Shown here in pieces: positions 43,512 to 52,349 of a stretch of 64,000 nucleotides of DNA. The notes below the pieces were generated by a model. It made no database searches. It worked only from the letters and a program-made list of their open reading frames with translations, and was not told the origin of the DNA. Both the position numbers and the translations under genes were made by a program. The stretch's first letter is position 1. Every line of letters begins with the position of its first letter. The stretch comes from BOG-908 sp964242115 (GTDB lineage Bacteria > Pseudomonadota > Alphaproteobacteria > Acetobacterales > Acetobacteraceae), in NCBI GenBank assembly GCA_964242115.1, contig CAXSZX010000001.1, positions 620,001-684,000 of the forward strand, given 5' to 3'.

Positions 43512-44879
43512 ATGGCCTACTCTGCCTGGTTCAACCCTGGGTCCTGGTTCAGTTCCGCGGCGGGACGCGCCGCGCAGGACGCACCGTCGATTGCCGCCAC
43601 CCGGCTGGCAACGGTGGCGGATGCTCCCAACGACATCGGCAATCCGGTTTCGGCAACCGCGCCGCCGAACGACGGCGTCGTCATCATCGAATTCGACCTC
43701 GGCAGCCAAGGTTACCAGGCCAGCGGCGTGCTGATCTCGCCCGACGAAGTGCTCACCGCCAGCCACGTCGCCTACGAAACCGGCGTGGGCGTCGCCACCA
43801 ACATCGTGGTCAGCAGCGGCTACAACGGTTACGGCGGCTACGCCACGTCGCAGTCGACCGGCACCGTGACCCACTACAACCCGATCGACGACGCCAACGG
43901 CATGGAGACGCTGGCGACCTCGCAGAACGACTACGCGATCATCCACCTCGCCCACCCGTTCACCGGCGTGACCAAGTTCTCCCTGATCTCCGATTACGGC
44001 GACACCGCGCCGCAGCAGACTGTCACCGCCACCACCTCCGGCTATCCGGGTGAGCGGGACGGCGTGCAGATCGGCTACACCGGCTACGACAGCGTCGACC
44101 CCGGCCTGACGCTGTATGGCGGCGCATCGATCGGGGAGGGGTCGAGCGGCGGCCCGGTCTGGATCACCAACACGGACGGCCAGCCCACGGTGATCGGCCT
44201 GGTTTCCAGCTACGACCCGGACGTGTCCGACGACACCGTAAACGGCAACGACGTGCAGATCACCACCGGGGTTCTGCAGCAGATCGAAGCCTGGGTGGCC
44301 CAAGACGACGGAACCGGCCCGGCGCTGACGGTGTCCGACACCTCCAACGGCGAGCAGGTGGACCCGCAGGCCACCCCCTACAGCGGCCCGGTTGCCGGGC
44401 TGAGCGACCAATACCTCAACATCAGCGCGGACAACCTCAACGTCACCGCCAACACCAGCAGTTGGTTCATCCACACCGGCAGCGGCGAGGACGCCATCGC
44501 CGCGTCGGGCGGCACCAACGTGCTGGACGGCGGCACCGGCTCGAACTTCCTGGTGGGCGGCTCGGGCACCGACACGTTCTTCACCGACGACCGCAACGCC
44601 ACGGCCTCGATCTGGGACACCATCGCGAACTTCCACGCCGGCGACGCAGCCACCATCTTCGGCGTGACGCAGGCCGGCTTCTCGCTCGACTGGGTGGATG
44701 GCGAAGGGGCCGCCGGCTACACCGGGCTGACGCTACACGCGATGGACGCCGGCAAGCCGGAAGCGTCGATCACCCTGTCGGGGTTCACCAGCGCTGCGCT
44801 GACAAACGGGCAGCTTTCGTTGAGCTACGGGTCGGATGGGCCGGGATCGCCGTATTTGTATATCTACGACAAAGGGTAA
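43512..44879 (+). CDS. Trypsin-like serine protease with RTX-type C-terminus
   Basis: 455 residues. The protease part has His in LTASHVAYE (about 85), Asp in QNDYAIIHL (about 140) and Ser in GEGSSGGPVW (about 212). The C-terminal about 125 residues contain the glycine-rich calcium-binding pattern GGTNVLDGGTGSNFLVGGSG and an ending similar to other type I-secreted proteins. There is no Sec signal, so export by a type I system is likely; no such transporter is in the window. The role is probably extracellular proteolysis. The stop TAA touches a family A repeat. Confidence 0.85.
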   Translation: MAYSAWFNPGSWFSSAAGRAAQDAPSIAATRLATVADAPNDIGNPVSATAPPNDGVVIIEFDLGSQGYQASGVLISPDEVLTASHVAYETGVGVATNIVVSSGYNGYGGYATSQSTGTVTHYNPIDDANGMETLATSQNDYAIIHLAHPFTGVTKFSLISDYGDTAPQQTVTATTSGYPGERDGVQIGYTGYDSVDPGLTLYGGASIGEGSSGGPVWITNTDGQPTVIGLVSSYDPDVSDDTVNGNDVQITTGVLQQIEAWVAQDDGTGPALTVSDTSNGEQVDPQATPYSGPVAGLSDQYLNISADNLNVTANTSSWFIHTGSGEDAIAASGGTNVLDGGTGSNFLVGGSGTDTFFTDDRNATASIWDTIANFHAGDAATIFGVTQAGFSLDWVDGEGAAGYTGLTLHAMDAGKPEASITLSGFTSAALTNGQLSLSYGSDGPGSPYLYIYDKG

Positions 44880-44881
44880 GT

Positions 44882-45013
44882 AAGAAAGCGGTTCTTTTTT
44901 GAAAAAAAGAACCAAAAAACTTTTGCTCGCTGTCGGGGACTCTCCCGCGAGCGCGCGACAGCTTCGAGAAAAGTGTTTTGCTTCTTTTTTTCAAAAAAGA
45001 AGGCCTTGCTTAC
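44882..45013. repeat. Family A structured repeat, copy 17
   Basis: Left arm GGTTC-T6-G-A7-GAACC begins two bases after the protease stop; right arm CTTC-T7-C-A6-GAAGG; CGCGACAGC by the right arm. It is upstream of the SPFH gene. Confidence 0.9.
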
Positions 45014-45119
45014 CCATGCCGGCCGCATAGCCCTGCAATGCAACAACTCGATTGCAATCCGCAACAACCAGGCGCTTGATCCGCCCGAGCCCCATCCCGG
45101 GGCGATCCGGACCACTCCC

Positions 45120-47033
45120 ATGCTGTCCCCCGCCGAGCTGAACTGGGCCATCGCCGCCCTGCTCCTGCTTGGTCTGCTGCTCCTGCTGATCGCCGGCCGC
45201 ACCTTCGTCTTCATCGCCAACGACAGCTACGGCGTCGTCGAACGCCGCTGGTCGGTGGGCGGCACACCCGGCTCCGGCTTCATGGCCGCGCACGGCGGCC
45301 CAGGCTTCCTGCCCGCCACCATCAAGGGCGGCTGGCACCGCTTCGCGCCGTTCCAATACCGCGTGCACCGGCAGAAGCTGATCACCGTGCGCAGCATCGG
45401 CTACCTGTTCGCCCGCACCGGCGCGCCGCTGGCCGAAGGTCAGGCCCTGGCTGCCTGGCCCGCCGACGTGGACCCAGGCGACGCCGCCGCCTTCCTGGCC
45501 CAGGGCGGCCAGGGCGGCCCGCAGCGCCGCATCCTGCGCGCCGGCACCTACGCCATCAACACCGCGCTGTTCGTGGTGCTGACCGACGACGGCGTCCACC
45601 AGATCCCGCTGGGCGACACCGACCGCGCCAGCCAGATGCACGAACTGATCACCCACCGCGAGGGCTACACCCCGGTGGTGATCGACAGCGACCGCGTGGC
45701 CATCGTCACCGTGCAGGACGGCCCCGCGCTGGACCACGACGAGATCATCGCCCCCACCGTCGGCACGGACGCGAAACTGCCCGCCGCCTTCCACAACTCG
45801 TTCCAGGACATCCCGCGCTTCCTGGCCGCAGGCGGGCGGCGCGGCCGGCAGGAACAGGTGCTGGTCGAAGGCACCTACTACATCAATCGCCTGTTCGCGA
45901 CGGTGGAGATGACGACCAAGACGCAGATCGGCATCGGCAACGTCGGCGTGGTGATCAGCTTCACCGGCCCGCGCGGCGACGACCTCTCCGGCGAGGATTA
46001 CCGCCACGGCAAGCTGGTGGCGCAAGGCCAGCGCGGCGTGTGGCAGACGCCGCTGCAGCCGGGCAAATACGCCATCAACCCGTTCGCGCAGGACGTGAAG
46101 CTGGTGCCGACGACGAACTTCCAGCTCCGCTGGATAGAGAACTCGACCACGGACATGCACAATTTCGACCAGAACCTGTCCGAGATACGCCTGATCACAC
46201 GGGACGCGTTCGAGCCGATCCTGCCGCTCTCGATCGTGGTGCACATCGCCCAGGACGACGCGCCCTACGTGGTCCAGCAGTTCGCCGAGATCGGCAAGCT
46301 GGTGGACCAGACTCTGGACCCGATGGTGAGCGCCTGGTTCAAGGACGCCGCCCAGGAGATGACGCTGATCGAGCTTGTCAGCCGCCGCGCCGAACTGCAG
46401 TCCAAGGCGCTGGGCGAGATGAAGCTGCGGTTTCAGAAATACCGCCTGCAGGTGATGGAGGTGATGATCGGCACGCCGCGCGCGATGGCCACCGACCGTC
46501 ACATCGACACGGTGTTCGAGCAGTTGCGCATCCGCCAGGTGGCGCGCGAGCAGGCCGCCACCTACGCCAGCCAGGAGGAAGCGGCGCTGAAGGAGCGCGA
46601 GCTGAACGAGGCGCGAGCCATCGCCCAGCAGCAGACCGCGCTGACCGCGTCGAAGGTCGCCATCGCGGTGGCGCAGAACGAGAGCGAGGCGCAACTGCAG
46701 CGCCGCGGCCGCGAGGCGGAGGGCATCAAGATCACCGCCGCCGCCGAAGCCGAGCGCACCCGCGTCAGCGGCCAGGCCGAAGCCGACCGCATCCGCGCGG
46801 TGGGCGAGGCGGAAGCCTCGGCCACCAAGGCGCAGTCCGACGCGCTGGGCGGGCCGGAGGTGGCGCTGCGCAAGATGGTGGCGCAGATCGCCGCCGACGC
46901 GATGCAGCACGCCAGCCAGCCGCTGGTGCCGCAGGTGGTGATCGGCGGGGAGGGAGGGACGTCGGGGATCGTCGACATGCTGATGGCGATGTCGCTGGCG
47001 GATGGGAAGCTGGGGCGGGCGTTAGGGAAGTGA
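45120..47033 (+). CDS. SPFH/flotillin-like membrane protein
   Basis: 637 residues from the ATG of MLSPAELNW. An N-terminal helix (IAALLLLGLLLLLIAG) anchors it. The band 7/SPFH core includes LITVRSIGYLFA, GTYAINTALFVV, QEQVLVEGTYYINRLF and KYAINPFAQDVKLVPT. The C-terminal part (about 480-590) is a long Ala/Glu/Arg-rich coiled coil (KERELNEARAIAQQQT, AQLQRRGREAEGIKITA). Flotillin-like proteins organise membrane domains and signalling. The stop is followed by the double family A array. Partner unknown. Confidence 0.85.
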   Translation: MLSPAELNWAIAALLLLGLLLLLIAGRTFVFIANDSYGVVERRWSVGGTPGSGFMAAHGGPGFLPATIKGGWHRFAPFQYRVHRQKLITVRSIGYLFARTGAPLAEGQALAAWPADVDPGDAAAFLAQGGQGGPQRRILRAGTYAINTALFVVLTDDGVHQIPLGDTDRASQMHELITHREGYTPVVIDSDRVAIVTVQDGPALDHDEIIAPTVGTDAKLPAAFHNSFQDIPRFLAAGGRRGRQEQVLVEGTYYINRLFATVEMTTKTQIGIGNVGVVISFTGPRGDDLSGEDYRHGKLVAQGQRGVWQTPLQPGKYAINPFAQDVKLVPTTNFQLRWIENSTTDMHNFDQNLSEIRLITRDAFEPILPLSIVVHIAQDDAPYVVQQFAEIGKLVDQTLDPMVSAWFKDAAQEMTLIELVSRRAELQSKALGEMKLRFQKYRLQVMEVMIGTPRAMATDRHIDTVFEQLRIRQVAREQAATYASQEEAALKERELNEARAIAQQQTALTASKVAIAVAQNESEAQLQRRGREAEGIKITAAAEAERTRVSGQAEADRIRAVGEAEASATKAQSDALGGPEVALRKMVAQIAADAMQHASQPLVPQVVIGGEGGTSGIVDMLMAMSLADGKLGRALGK

Positions 47034-47051
47034 TGCCTCAACACTTGGCAG

Positions 47052-47296
47052 GGAAGGCAAGGCCTTCTTTTCTGAAGAAAAGAAGCAAAAGACTTTTGGT
47101 CCTGCTGTCGCGATGGTTCTGCAGCGCCCGCGCCAGGCACAGGATGTTTTGCTGGTGACCGCCTCAAGATCTTGAGGCGGCTTTCTTTCAAGAAGAAGCA
47201 AAAAGCTTTGTAAGGCTGTCGCGGACTCTTCCGTAGCGCGCGCCTAAGGAAACAAAAGTTTTTTGCTTCTTTTTTTCAAAAAAGAAGCGCTTGCCT
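47052..47296. repeat. Family A structured repeat, copy 18, double array with palindrome
   Basis: The first unit (47052-47150) has a CTTC left arm and CTGTCGCG but no right hairpin. The second (about 47181-47296) has GAAGC arms on both sides and CTGTCGCGG. Between them lies a perfect palindrome at 47159-47180 with arms CCGCCTCAAGA and TCTTGAGGCGG. The right edge holds the stop of the dipeptidase gene. Confidence 0.82.
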
Positions 47297-48299
47297 AAAC
47301 CTCAGCCGCCCGCATCACCCTCAGAAAATTCCCGCCCCACAGCGCCGCGATCTCCGCGTGTCCATACCCGCGCCGTACTAGCTCAGCCGTGATGTTCGGC
47401 GACTCGCTCGCGTCCGCCCAGCCGGTGATCGCGCCGCCGCCGTCGAAGTCCGAGCTGATGCCGCAATGTGCCAGCCCGATGCGTTTGACGACGTAGTCGA
47501 CGTGGTTGCAGAAATCGCCAACGCCGGTGGTGTCGGAACGACCCTTGGCACGCAGGAACGGCGGCATGGCGGTGATCTGCACCAGCCCCTCGGTGTCGCG
47601 CAGCGCGTCGAGCTGCATGTCGTCGAGGTTGCGCGGGTGGTCGCACAAAGCGGTGGCGCAGGAATGCGTGGCCACCACCGGCCTGGTGGAGAGCTGCAGC
47701 GCCTGCAGCATCGATTGGCGCGAAAGGTGGGAGACGTCCACCAGTATGCCCAGCCGGTTCATCTCGGTGACCGCCTCGCGGCCGAGCGGGGAGAGGCCGC
47801 CATGCAGCGTCTCCGCGTCGCCCAGGTCGCGCCGCGGGTTGGCGCTGTCCGCCAGCAGGTTGTGGCCGTTATGCGAGACGGTGATGTAGACCACGCCCAG
47901 CTCGCGCAGCCTGGCCAGGCGGGAGAGGTCCTCGCCGATGGCGTGGCCGTTCTCCACCGCGGGAATGATGGCCAGCGCGCCGTCCGCGTGCGCCTGCTCG
48001 ATCTCGGCGGCGGTGGTGCACACCCGCGCGGTGATGCCGAGCCTGGTCGCACCCATCGCGCGGATAGTCTCCAGCATGGCGGTAGCGCGCGCCCACGCCT
48101 CGTCGCACAAAGCCGCCGTGCGGGCGGTCTGCGGCACGAAGGCGGCGAAGCAGCCGGCGTCCAGCCCGCCGGCGCGCATCTTGGGCAAGTCGACGTGGCG
48201 CTGGGTGGGGCCGAACGGGTCGGGGGAGTGCGGCCAGGGGATGTCGATGTGGCTGTCCAGAGTCAGGATGGCGCGATGCAGCGCCGCGGCGTCGGTCAT
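47295..48299 (-). CDS. M19 family membrane dipeptidase (renal dipeptidase type)
   Basis: 334 residues from the ATG of MTDAAALHRAIL. Zinc-site motifs are LDSHIDIPWP, VENGHAIG, DVSHLSRQ, VATHSCATALCDHPRN and GISSDFDGGG, which cover the family's His and Glu ligands. Members hydrolyse dipeptides, some with D-residues or in peptidoglycan or antibiotic metabolism. No signal peptide, so cytoplasmic. Typical length and intact. It overlaps the repeat edge at its stop. Confidence 0.9.
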   Translation of the reverse strand: MTDAAALHRAILTLDSHIDIPWPHSPDPFGPTQRHVDLPKMRAGGLDAGCFAAFVPQTARTAALCDEAWARATAMLETIRAMGATRLGITARVCTTAAEIEQAHADGALAIIPAVENGHAIGEDLSRLARLRELGVVYITVSHNGHNLLADSANPRRDLGDAETLHGGLSPLGREAVTEMNRLGILVDVSHLSRQSMLQALQLSTRPVVATHSCATALCDHPRNLDDMQLDALRDTEGLVQITAMPPFLRAKGRSDTTGVGDFCNHVDYVVKRIGLAHCGISSDFDGGGAITGWADASESPNITAELVRRGYGHAEIAALWGGNFLRVMRAAEV

Positions 48300-48381
48300 T
48301 CTTGGCCCTAGAGTGGGGGTTGATGTTGCTACATAGGTGGGGCTGGCCGTGCTTGATGCACCGGGACGCGCAGCCTGGGAA

Positions 48382-48535
48382 GCAGAAGCAAGCGCCTTCT
48401 TTTTCGAGAAAAAGAAGCAAAAAGCTTTTGCGAGCGCTGTCGCGGACGGCTGAAACGACACCTTTCGACCCGGCGCACCTGACGTGCGCAAAAGTTTTTT
48501 GGTTCTTTTTTTCAAAAAAGAACTGCTTGCCTTGC
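48382..48535. repeat. Family A structured repeat, copy 19
   Basis: Left arm CTTC-T4-CGAG-A5-GAAG, right arm GGTTC-T7-C-A6-GAACT, CTGTCGCGG by the left arm. The core has GACGGCTGAAACGACAC, a second core type seen in several copies. It lies between divergent genes. Confidence 0.9.
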
Positions 48536-48595
48536 CTCCACTTGTTCTGCGCCTGGGCGCGTCCCTGATTAGCCCCAACCCCGCCGGAGACCACT

Positions 48596-49708
48596 GTGGA
48601 CACCAACGTCACCGCCAGCACCGACCTGTTCTCCCCCATCCAACTCGGCCCGATCGAGCTCGCCAACCGCATCGTCATGGCGCCGCTCACCCGCAGCCGC
48701 GCCCAGGCCGGCGGCGTGCAGGGCGAGCTGAACGCGACCTACTACGCGCAGCGCGCCAGCGCCGGGCTGATCGTCAGCGAGGCGACCAACATCTCGCCGC
48801 AGGGCCGCGGCTACGCGTTCACCCCGGGCATCTTCAGCCAGGCGCAGGTGGCTGGCTGGCGCATCGTGACCGACGCGGTGCACCAGGCCGGCGGCCGCAT
48901 CTTCTGCCAGCTCTGGCATGTCGGCCGCATCAGCCACCCGGACCTGCAGATCGACCAGGCGCTGCCGGTGGCGCCGTCCGCCATCCGCCCGACTGGCGTC
49001 AAGGCGTTCACCGAGGCCGGGCTGCAGCCGATCCCCACGCCGCGCGCGCTGCGCACGGACGAGATGCCCGGCATCGTCGCGGACTACGCGCACGCAGCCG
49101 AGTGCGCCAAGCGCGCCGGTTTCGACGGCGTGGAGATCCACGCCGCCAATGGCTACCTGATCGACCAGTTCCTGCGCAGCTCCACCAATTACCGCACCGA
49201 CGGATACGGCGGCACGGTCGAGAACCGCGCCCGCCTGCTGGCCGAGGTCACCGAAGCGGTGCTGAAAGTGTGGGAGTCGGGCCGCGTCGGCGTGCGCTTC
49301 GGCCCGTCCAGCGCCGCCAACGACATCTCCGACGACCACCCCCAGGCCACCTTCGGCTACGCCGTGGGCCTGATGGACCGCGCGAAGCTCGGCTACATCC
49401 ACGTCATCGAGGGGCAGACGCAGGGCCCGCGCGACGCCATCCCCGGCTTCGACTTCATGGCGCTGCGCCGGGCCTTTAGCGGCCTCTACATGGCCAACAA
49501 CGCGCTGACGCTGGAGCTGGCGGAGGAGCTGCGCCGCAAGGACGCCGCAGACCTGCTGTGCTTCGGCCGCCCCTACCTCTCCAACCCGGACTTGGTCGAG
49601 CGTCTGCGCGACGGCGTGGCACTGGCCCCCGAGGCGCCGAAGGAGACCTGGTACGGCGGCCGCGAGAAAGGCTACACCGACTTCCCCCGACGCGACGGCA
49701 CGGTCTAG
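48596..49708 (+). CDS. Old yellow enzyme family alkene reductase
   Basis: 370 residues with a GTG start preceded by GGAGACCACT. FMN-dependent reduction of activated C=C bonds. The N-terminal barrel is LFSPIQLGPIELANRIVMAP, LTRSRAQ, then VSEATNISPQGRGY, FCQLWHVGRISHPD (His of the active-site pair), GFDGVEIHAANGYLIDQFL, NYRTDGYGGTVENRARLL and DLLCFGRPYLSNPDL. These resemble the NemA group of ene-reductases. It follows a repeat and precedes uppP by 52 bases on the same strand. Physiological substrate unknown. Confidence 0.92.
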   Translation: MDTNVTASTDLFSPIQLGPIELANRIVMAPLTRSRAQAGGVQGELNATYYAQRASAGLIVSEATNISPQGRGYAFTPGIFSQAQVAGWRIVTDAVHQAGGRIFCQLWHVGRISHPDLQIDQALPVAPSAIRPTGVKAFTEAGLQPIPTPRALRTDEMPGIVADYAHAAECAKRAGFDGVEIHAANGYLIDQFLRSSTNYRTDGYGGTVENRARLLAEVTEAVLKVWESGRVGVRFGPSSAANDISDDHPQATFGYAVGLMDRAKLGYIHVIEGQTQGPRDAIPGFDFMALRRAFSGLYMANNALTLELAEELRRKDAADLLCFGRPYLSNPDLVERLRDGVALAPEAPKETWYGGREKGYTDFPRRDGTV

Positions 49709-49760
49709 ACCGGTGACGCAGGCGGGTCTGTCCTGCCTGCGTCAACACCGGGGCTGACCG

Positions 49761-50615
49761 ATGACCTACCTGCACGCCTTGCTGATCGCCGTCCTGCAGG
49801 GGGCGACGGAGCTGTTCCCGGTCAGCTCGCTGGGCCACGCGGTGCTGGTGCCGGCGATCCTCGGCTGGCACTTCGACCAGCACGCGCCGGTGTTCCTGCC
49901 ATTTCTGGTGCTGCTGCACTTCGGCACCGCGGCGGCGCTGCTGGGCTACTTCTGGCGAGACTGGTGGGCGCTGGGCATCGGCGTGATCGGCGCCTCAGGC
50001 CCCGTGCTGGCGCAGGAGAGCCGCCACATCCTGTTGCTTCTGGTGGTGGCCACCATCCCCGCCGTGCTGGTAGGCGCGGCACTGGAGCACAAGCTGCGCA
50101 CGCTGTTCGGGGCACCGATACCGGTCGCCGCGTTCCTCGCCGCCAACGGCGTGCTGCTCATCGCCGGCGAACACCTGCGCCGCCGCGCCGCCGGACCCGG
50201 CGAGGCGCCCGTGCGGCCGCTGGCCACGCTCACCGTGGTGGACGCGCTGGTAATCGGCATCTGGCAGTGCCTGGCGCTGCTGCCGGGGCTTTCGCGTTCG
50301 GGGGCCACGATCACCGGGGGCCTGCTGCGCGGCATCGACCACGCGGCCTCGGCACATTTCTCGTTCCTGATCGCGCTGCCGATCATCCTGGCGGCGACGG
50401 TGCGCGAGGTGCCCAGCCTGCTGCACGCCAACGTGCCGGCGGGCACGTTCCAGGTGGCCAGCGTGGCCGCGGTGGTGGCGGGGCTGACCGCGCTGGCGAG
50501 CACCGCGTTCCTGATGCGCTACTTCCGCAGCAACGATAAGTGGGCGCTGGACCCGTTCGGGTATTATTGCATCCTGGCTGGTGGGGCCTGCTTGGTTTTC
50601 TTTTACGTTGGATAA
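49761..50615 (+). CDS. uppP: Undecaprenyl-diphosphatase
   Basis: 284 residues, a polytopic inner membrane protein. It dephosphorylates undecaprenyl pyrophosphate to recycle the lipid carrier of cell-wall and surface polysaccharide synthesis. Signature motifs are QGATELFPVSSLGH (BacA motif 1) and LLPGLSRSGATITGGLLRG (motif 2). Several hydrophobic helices follow. The stop GGATAAGCAAGC lies inside the first bases of a family A repeat. It complements the glycan genes at the left of the window, although distant. Confidence 0.93.
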   Translation: MTYLHALLIAVLQGATELFPVSSLGHAVLVPAILGWHFDQHAPVFLPFLVLLHFGTAAALLGYFWRDWWALGIGVIGASGPVLAQESRHILLLLVVATIPAVLVGAALEHKLRTLFGAPIPVAAFLAANGVLLIAGEHLRRRAAGPGEAPVRPLATLTVVDALVIGIWQCLALLPGLSRSGATITGGLLRGIDHAASAHFSFLIALPIILAATVREVPSLLHANVPAGTFQVASVAAVVAGLTALASTAFLMRYFRSNDKWALDPFGYYCILAGGACLVFFYVG

Positions 50616-50762
50616 GCAAGCAGTTCTTTTTTGAAGAAAAGAATCGAAAAACTTTTGTCCCCGGGGTTTTGGTGATGTTGAGACTCGTCGTTTCACGCGT
50701 CCGCGACAGCGCGCGCAAGAGTTTTTTGCTTCTTTTTTTCAAAAAAGAAGGCCTTGCTTGCC
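50614..50762. repeat. Family A structured repeat, copy 20
   Basis: Left arm GTTC-T6-GAAG-A4-GAATC, right arm GCTTC-T7-C-A6-GAAGG, CGCGACAGC in the core. It separates uppP from the SGNH hydrolase gene and runs into the possible signal-peptide region of that gene. Confidence 0.88.
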
Positions 50763-50821
50763 TTGCCTTGTCTACGATCGCCGCCGCCGCGCTCCCCCCC
50801 GCAGCACTCCCCTACTCGCGC

Positions 50822-51478
50822 ATGGACCTCCCCTGGTGGCACCAGCGCTTCGCCGAAAAGCAGGTCGAACTGCACCACGGCCCGGTGGACCTCATCTGGC
50901 TCGGCGACAGCATCACCCAGGACTTCGAGCAGGCCGGCTCCGAACCCTGGCGCAACTTCAAGCCGGTTTGGGACCGCTTCTACGCGCCGCGCCACGCGGT
51001 CAACCTCGGCTTCAAGGGCGACGCCACCGCGCATCTGCTGTGGCGTATCGAGCAGGGCGAGACTACGGGCATCCATCCAAAGCTCGCGATCATTTTGATC
51101 GGGGCGAACAACTTCGGGCACCTGCACTGGGCCGCGCAGCCGACGTTGGTCGGCATCGAGACCATCGTGGCCCGGCTGCACCAGCGCCTGCCCGAGACGA
51201 AAATCCTGTTGCTTGGCGTGTTGCCCAGCATTCGCAACGCGTGGGTTGACCGCAACACCGCCGAGCTGAACGAGGCTTTGGCGAAACGCTATGGCGACGG
51301 GCGCGAGTTGGTGTTTCGGGACCTGACAGCGCTGTTCATGAAAGATGGGCGGGTGGATGCGGGCGCGTTCCTGGACCCGCATCTTTCGCCGCCGGATCCG
51401 CCGTTGCATCCGAGCGCGCAGACGCAGGAGCGGATGGCGGAGGCTATCGAGCCGGATGTGCGGCGGTTAATGCAGTAG
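50822..51478 (+). CDS. SGNH/GDSL-type hydrolase
   Basis: 218 residues from the ATG of MDLPWWHQRFAEKQ. Motifs: WLGDSITQDF (Ser nucleophile, block I), NLGFKGDATAHLLWRI (Gly, block II), IILIGANNFGH (Asn, block III) and DPHLSPPDPPLHPS (Asp/His, block V). It probably acts as an esterase or acetylhydrolase on glycans or lipids. Related proteins are exported; here a signal-like stretch (LACLALSTIAAAALPPAAL) directly upstream in frame is partly encoded by the repeat, so the true start may be further upstream. The ATG used here is the conservative choice. Confidence 0.8.
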   Translation: MDLPWWHQRFAEKQVELHHGPVDLIWLGDSITQDFEQAGSEPWRNFKPVWDRFYAPRHAVNLGFKGDATAHLLWRIEQGETTGIHPKLAIILIGANNFGHLHWAAQPTLVGIETIVARLHQRLPETKILLLGVLPSIRNAWVDRNTAELNEALAKRYGDGRELVFRDLTALFMKDGRVDAGAFLDPHLSPPDPPLHPSAQTQERMAEAIEPDVRRLMQ

Positions 51479-51479
51479 G

Positions 51480-51624
51480 TAGCAAGGCCTTCTTTTTTGA
51501 AAAAAAGAAGCAAAAAATTTTTGTCCTCGCTGTCGCGGGAAGCTGAAACACCGCGCTTCATCAGCACCCACGCCAAGGAGACAAAAGTTTTTTGGCGTTT
51601 TTTCAAAAAAGAACCGCTTGCTAG
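51480..51624. repeat. Family A structured repeat, copy 21
   Basis: Left arm CTTC-T6-G-A7-GAAGC, right arm worn on its 5' strand (GGCG...GAACC), CTGTCGCGG by the left arm. It lies one base after the hydrolase stop, between convergent genes. Confidence 0.88.
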
Positions 51625-51626
51625 CT

Positions 51627-52103
51627 TTATGCCGCCAGCAGCTTCTCAGCCAGCGCAGTGTGCTTCTGGTCGGCTTCCTTTGCCTCGTCGGCCGACACTT
51701 TCATGTTCTGCGCCGTCTGCGTCAGGTTCAGGTTCGCCGCGTAATTCGCCATCGTGCCGAACGCGGCGATCCAGTAGTGCAGCGCCATCTGCCCGGCCGC
51801 GACGATGCCGAGGTCGCGCGTTGTGGCGTCAGGTGCTTTCTGGCGTATCTTCTTGCTGACGTCGAAGTGCGCTTCGAGCACCTCGTTGGGGATAGCCTGG
51901 CTGTTGCCGGCTTCGGCGATGGCCTGGTCGATGCGTTGCGCCCACTGAGCTGCGGTCTTGTTGCCGGTCTCCAGCGCGGATTTCAGCTCCGGGTGGCTTG
52001 CGTCTTTCGCGATGTCGGCAGTGGCCATCTTGGCCACGTCGCTGCCTGACTTCATCGCCTGGAGACCTTGCGTCACCAGTGTCTTCAGTTCCTGATCTGC
52101 CAT
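51627..52103 (-). CDS. DUF892 ferritin-like protein (YciE/YciF type)
   Basis: 158 residues. All-helical, with the repeated pattern ELKTLVTQGLQAMKSGSDVA, HPELKSALETGNKTAAQWA, ATTRDLGIVAAGQMALHYWIAA and AKEADQKHTALAEKLL. This matches the DUF892 family, a ferritin-like di-iron-type fold often tied to stress response. Metal ligands are likely Glu/His but cannot be fixed here. Full length, with repeats on both sides. Confidence 0.82.
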   Translation of the reverse strand: MADQELKTLVTQGLQAMKSGSDVAKMATADIAKDASHPELKSALETGNKTAAQWAQRIDQAIAEAGNSQAIPNEVLEAHFDVSKKIRQKAPDATTRDLGIVAAGQMALHYWIAAFGTMANYAANLNLTQTAQNMKVSADEAKEADQKHTALAEKLLAA

Positions 52104-52196
52104 GTGGTTTCCTTTGTTGGCGCTCTACGCTGCGCCGGTGCGGAACGGGGCGCTGCGCGGCGTGGTTGCCATGGCGGTCAACACTTCGGCGCGAAG

Positions 52197-52345
52197 GCAA
52201 GCAAGGACTTCTTTTTCGAGAAAAAGAAGCAAAAAGCTTTTGCGTCCGCTGTCGCCGAGAACTGAAACACCAAGACTCCAAACGACGCGCCCAACAGAGA
52301 CAAAAGTTTTTTGGTTCTTTTTTTCAAAAAAGAACTGCTTGCCTT
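52197..52345. repeat. Family A structured repeat, copy 22
   Basis: Left arm CTTC-T4-CGAG-A5-GAAGC, right arm GGTTC-T7-C-A6-GAACT, CTGTCGCCG (one change) by the left arm, ACTGAAACACC core type. It lies four bases after the permease stop (minus strand). Confidence 0.9.
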
Positions 52346-52349
52346 GCTG

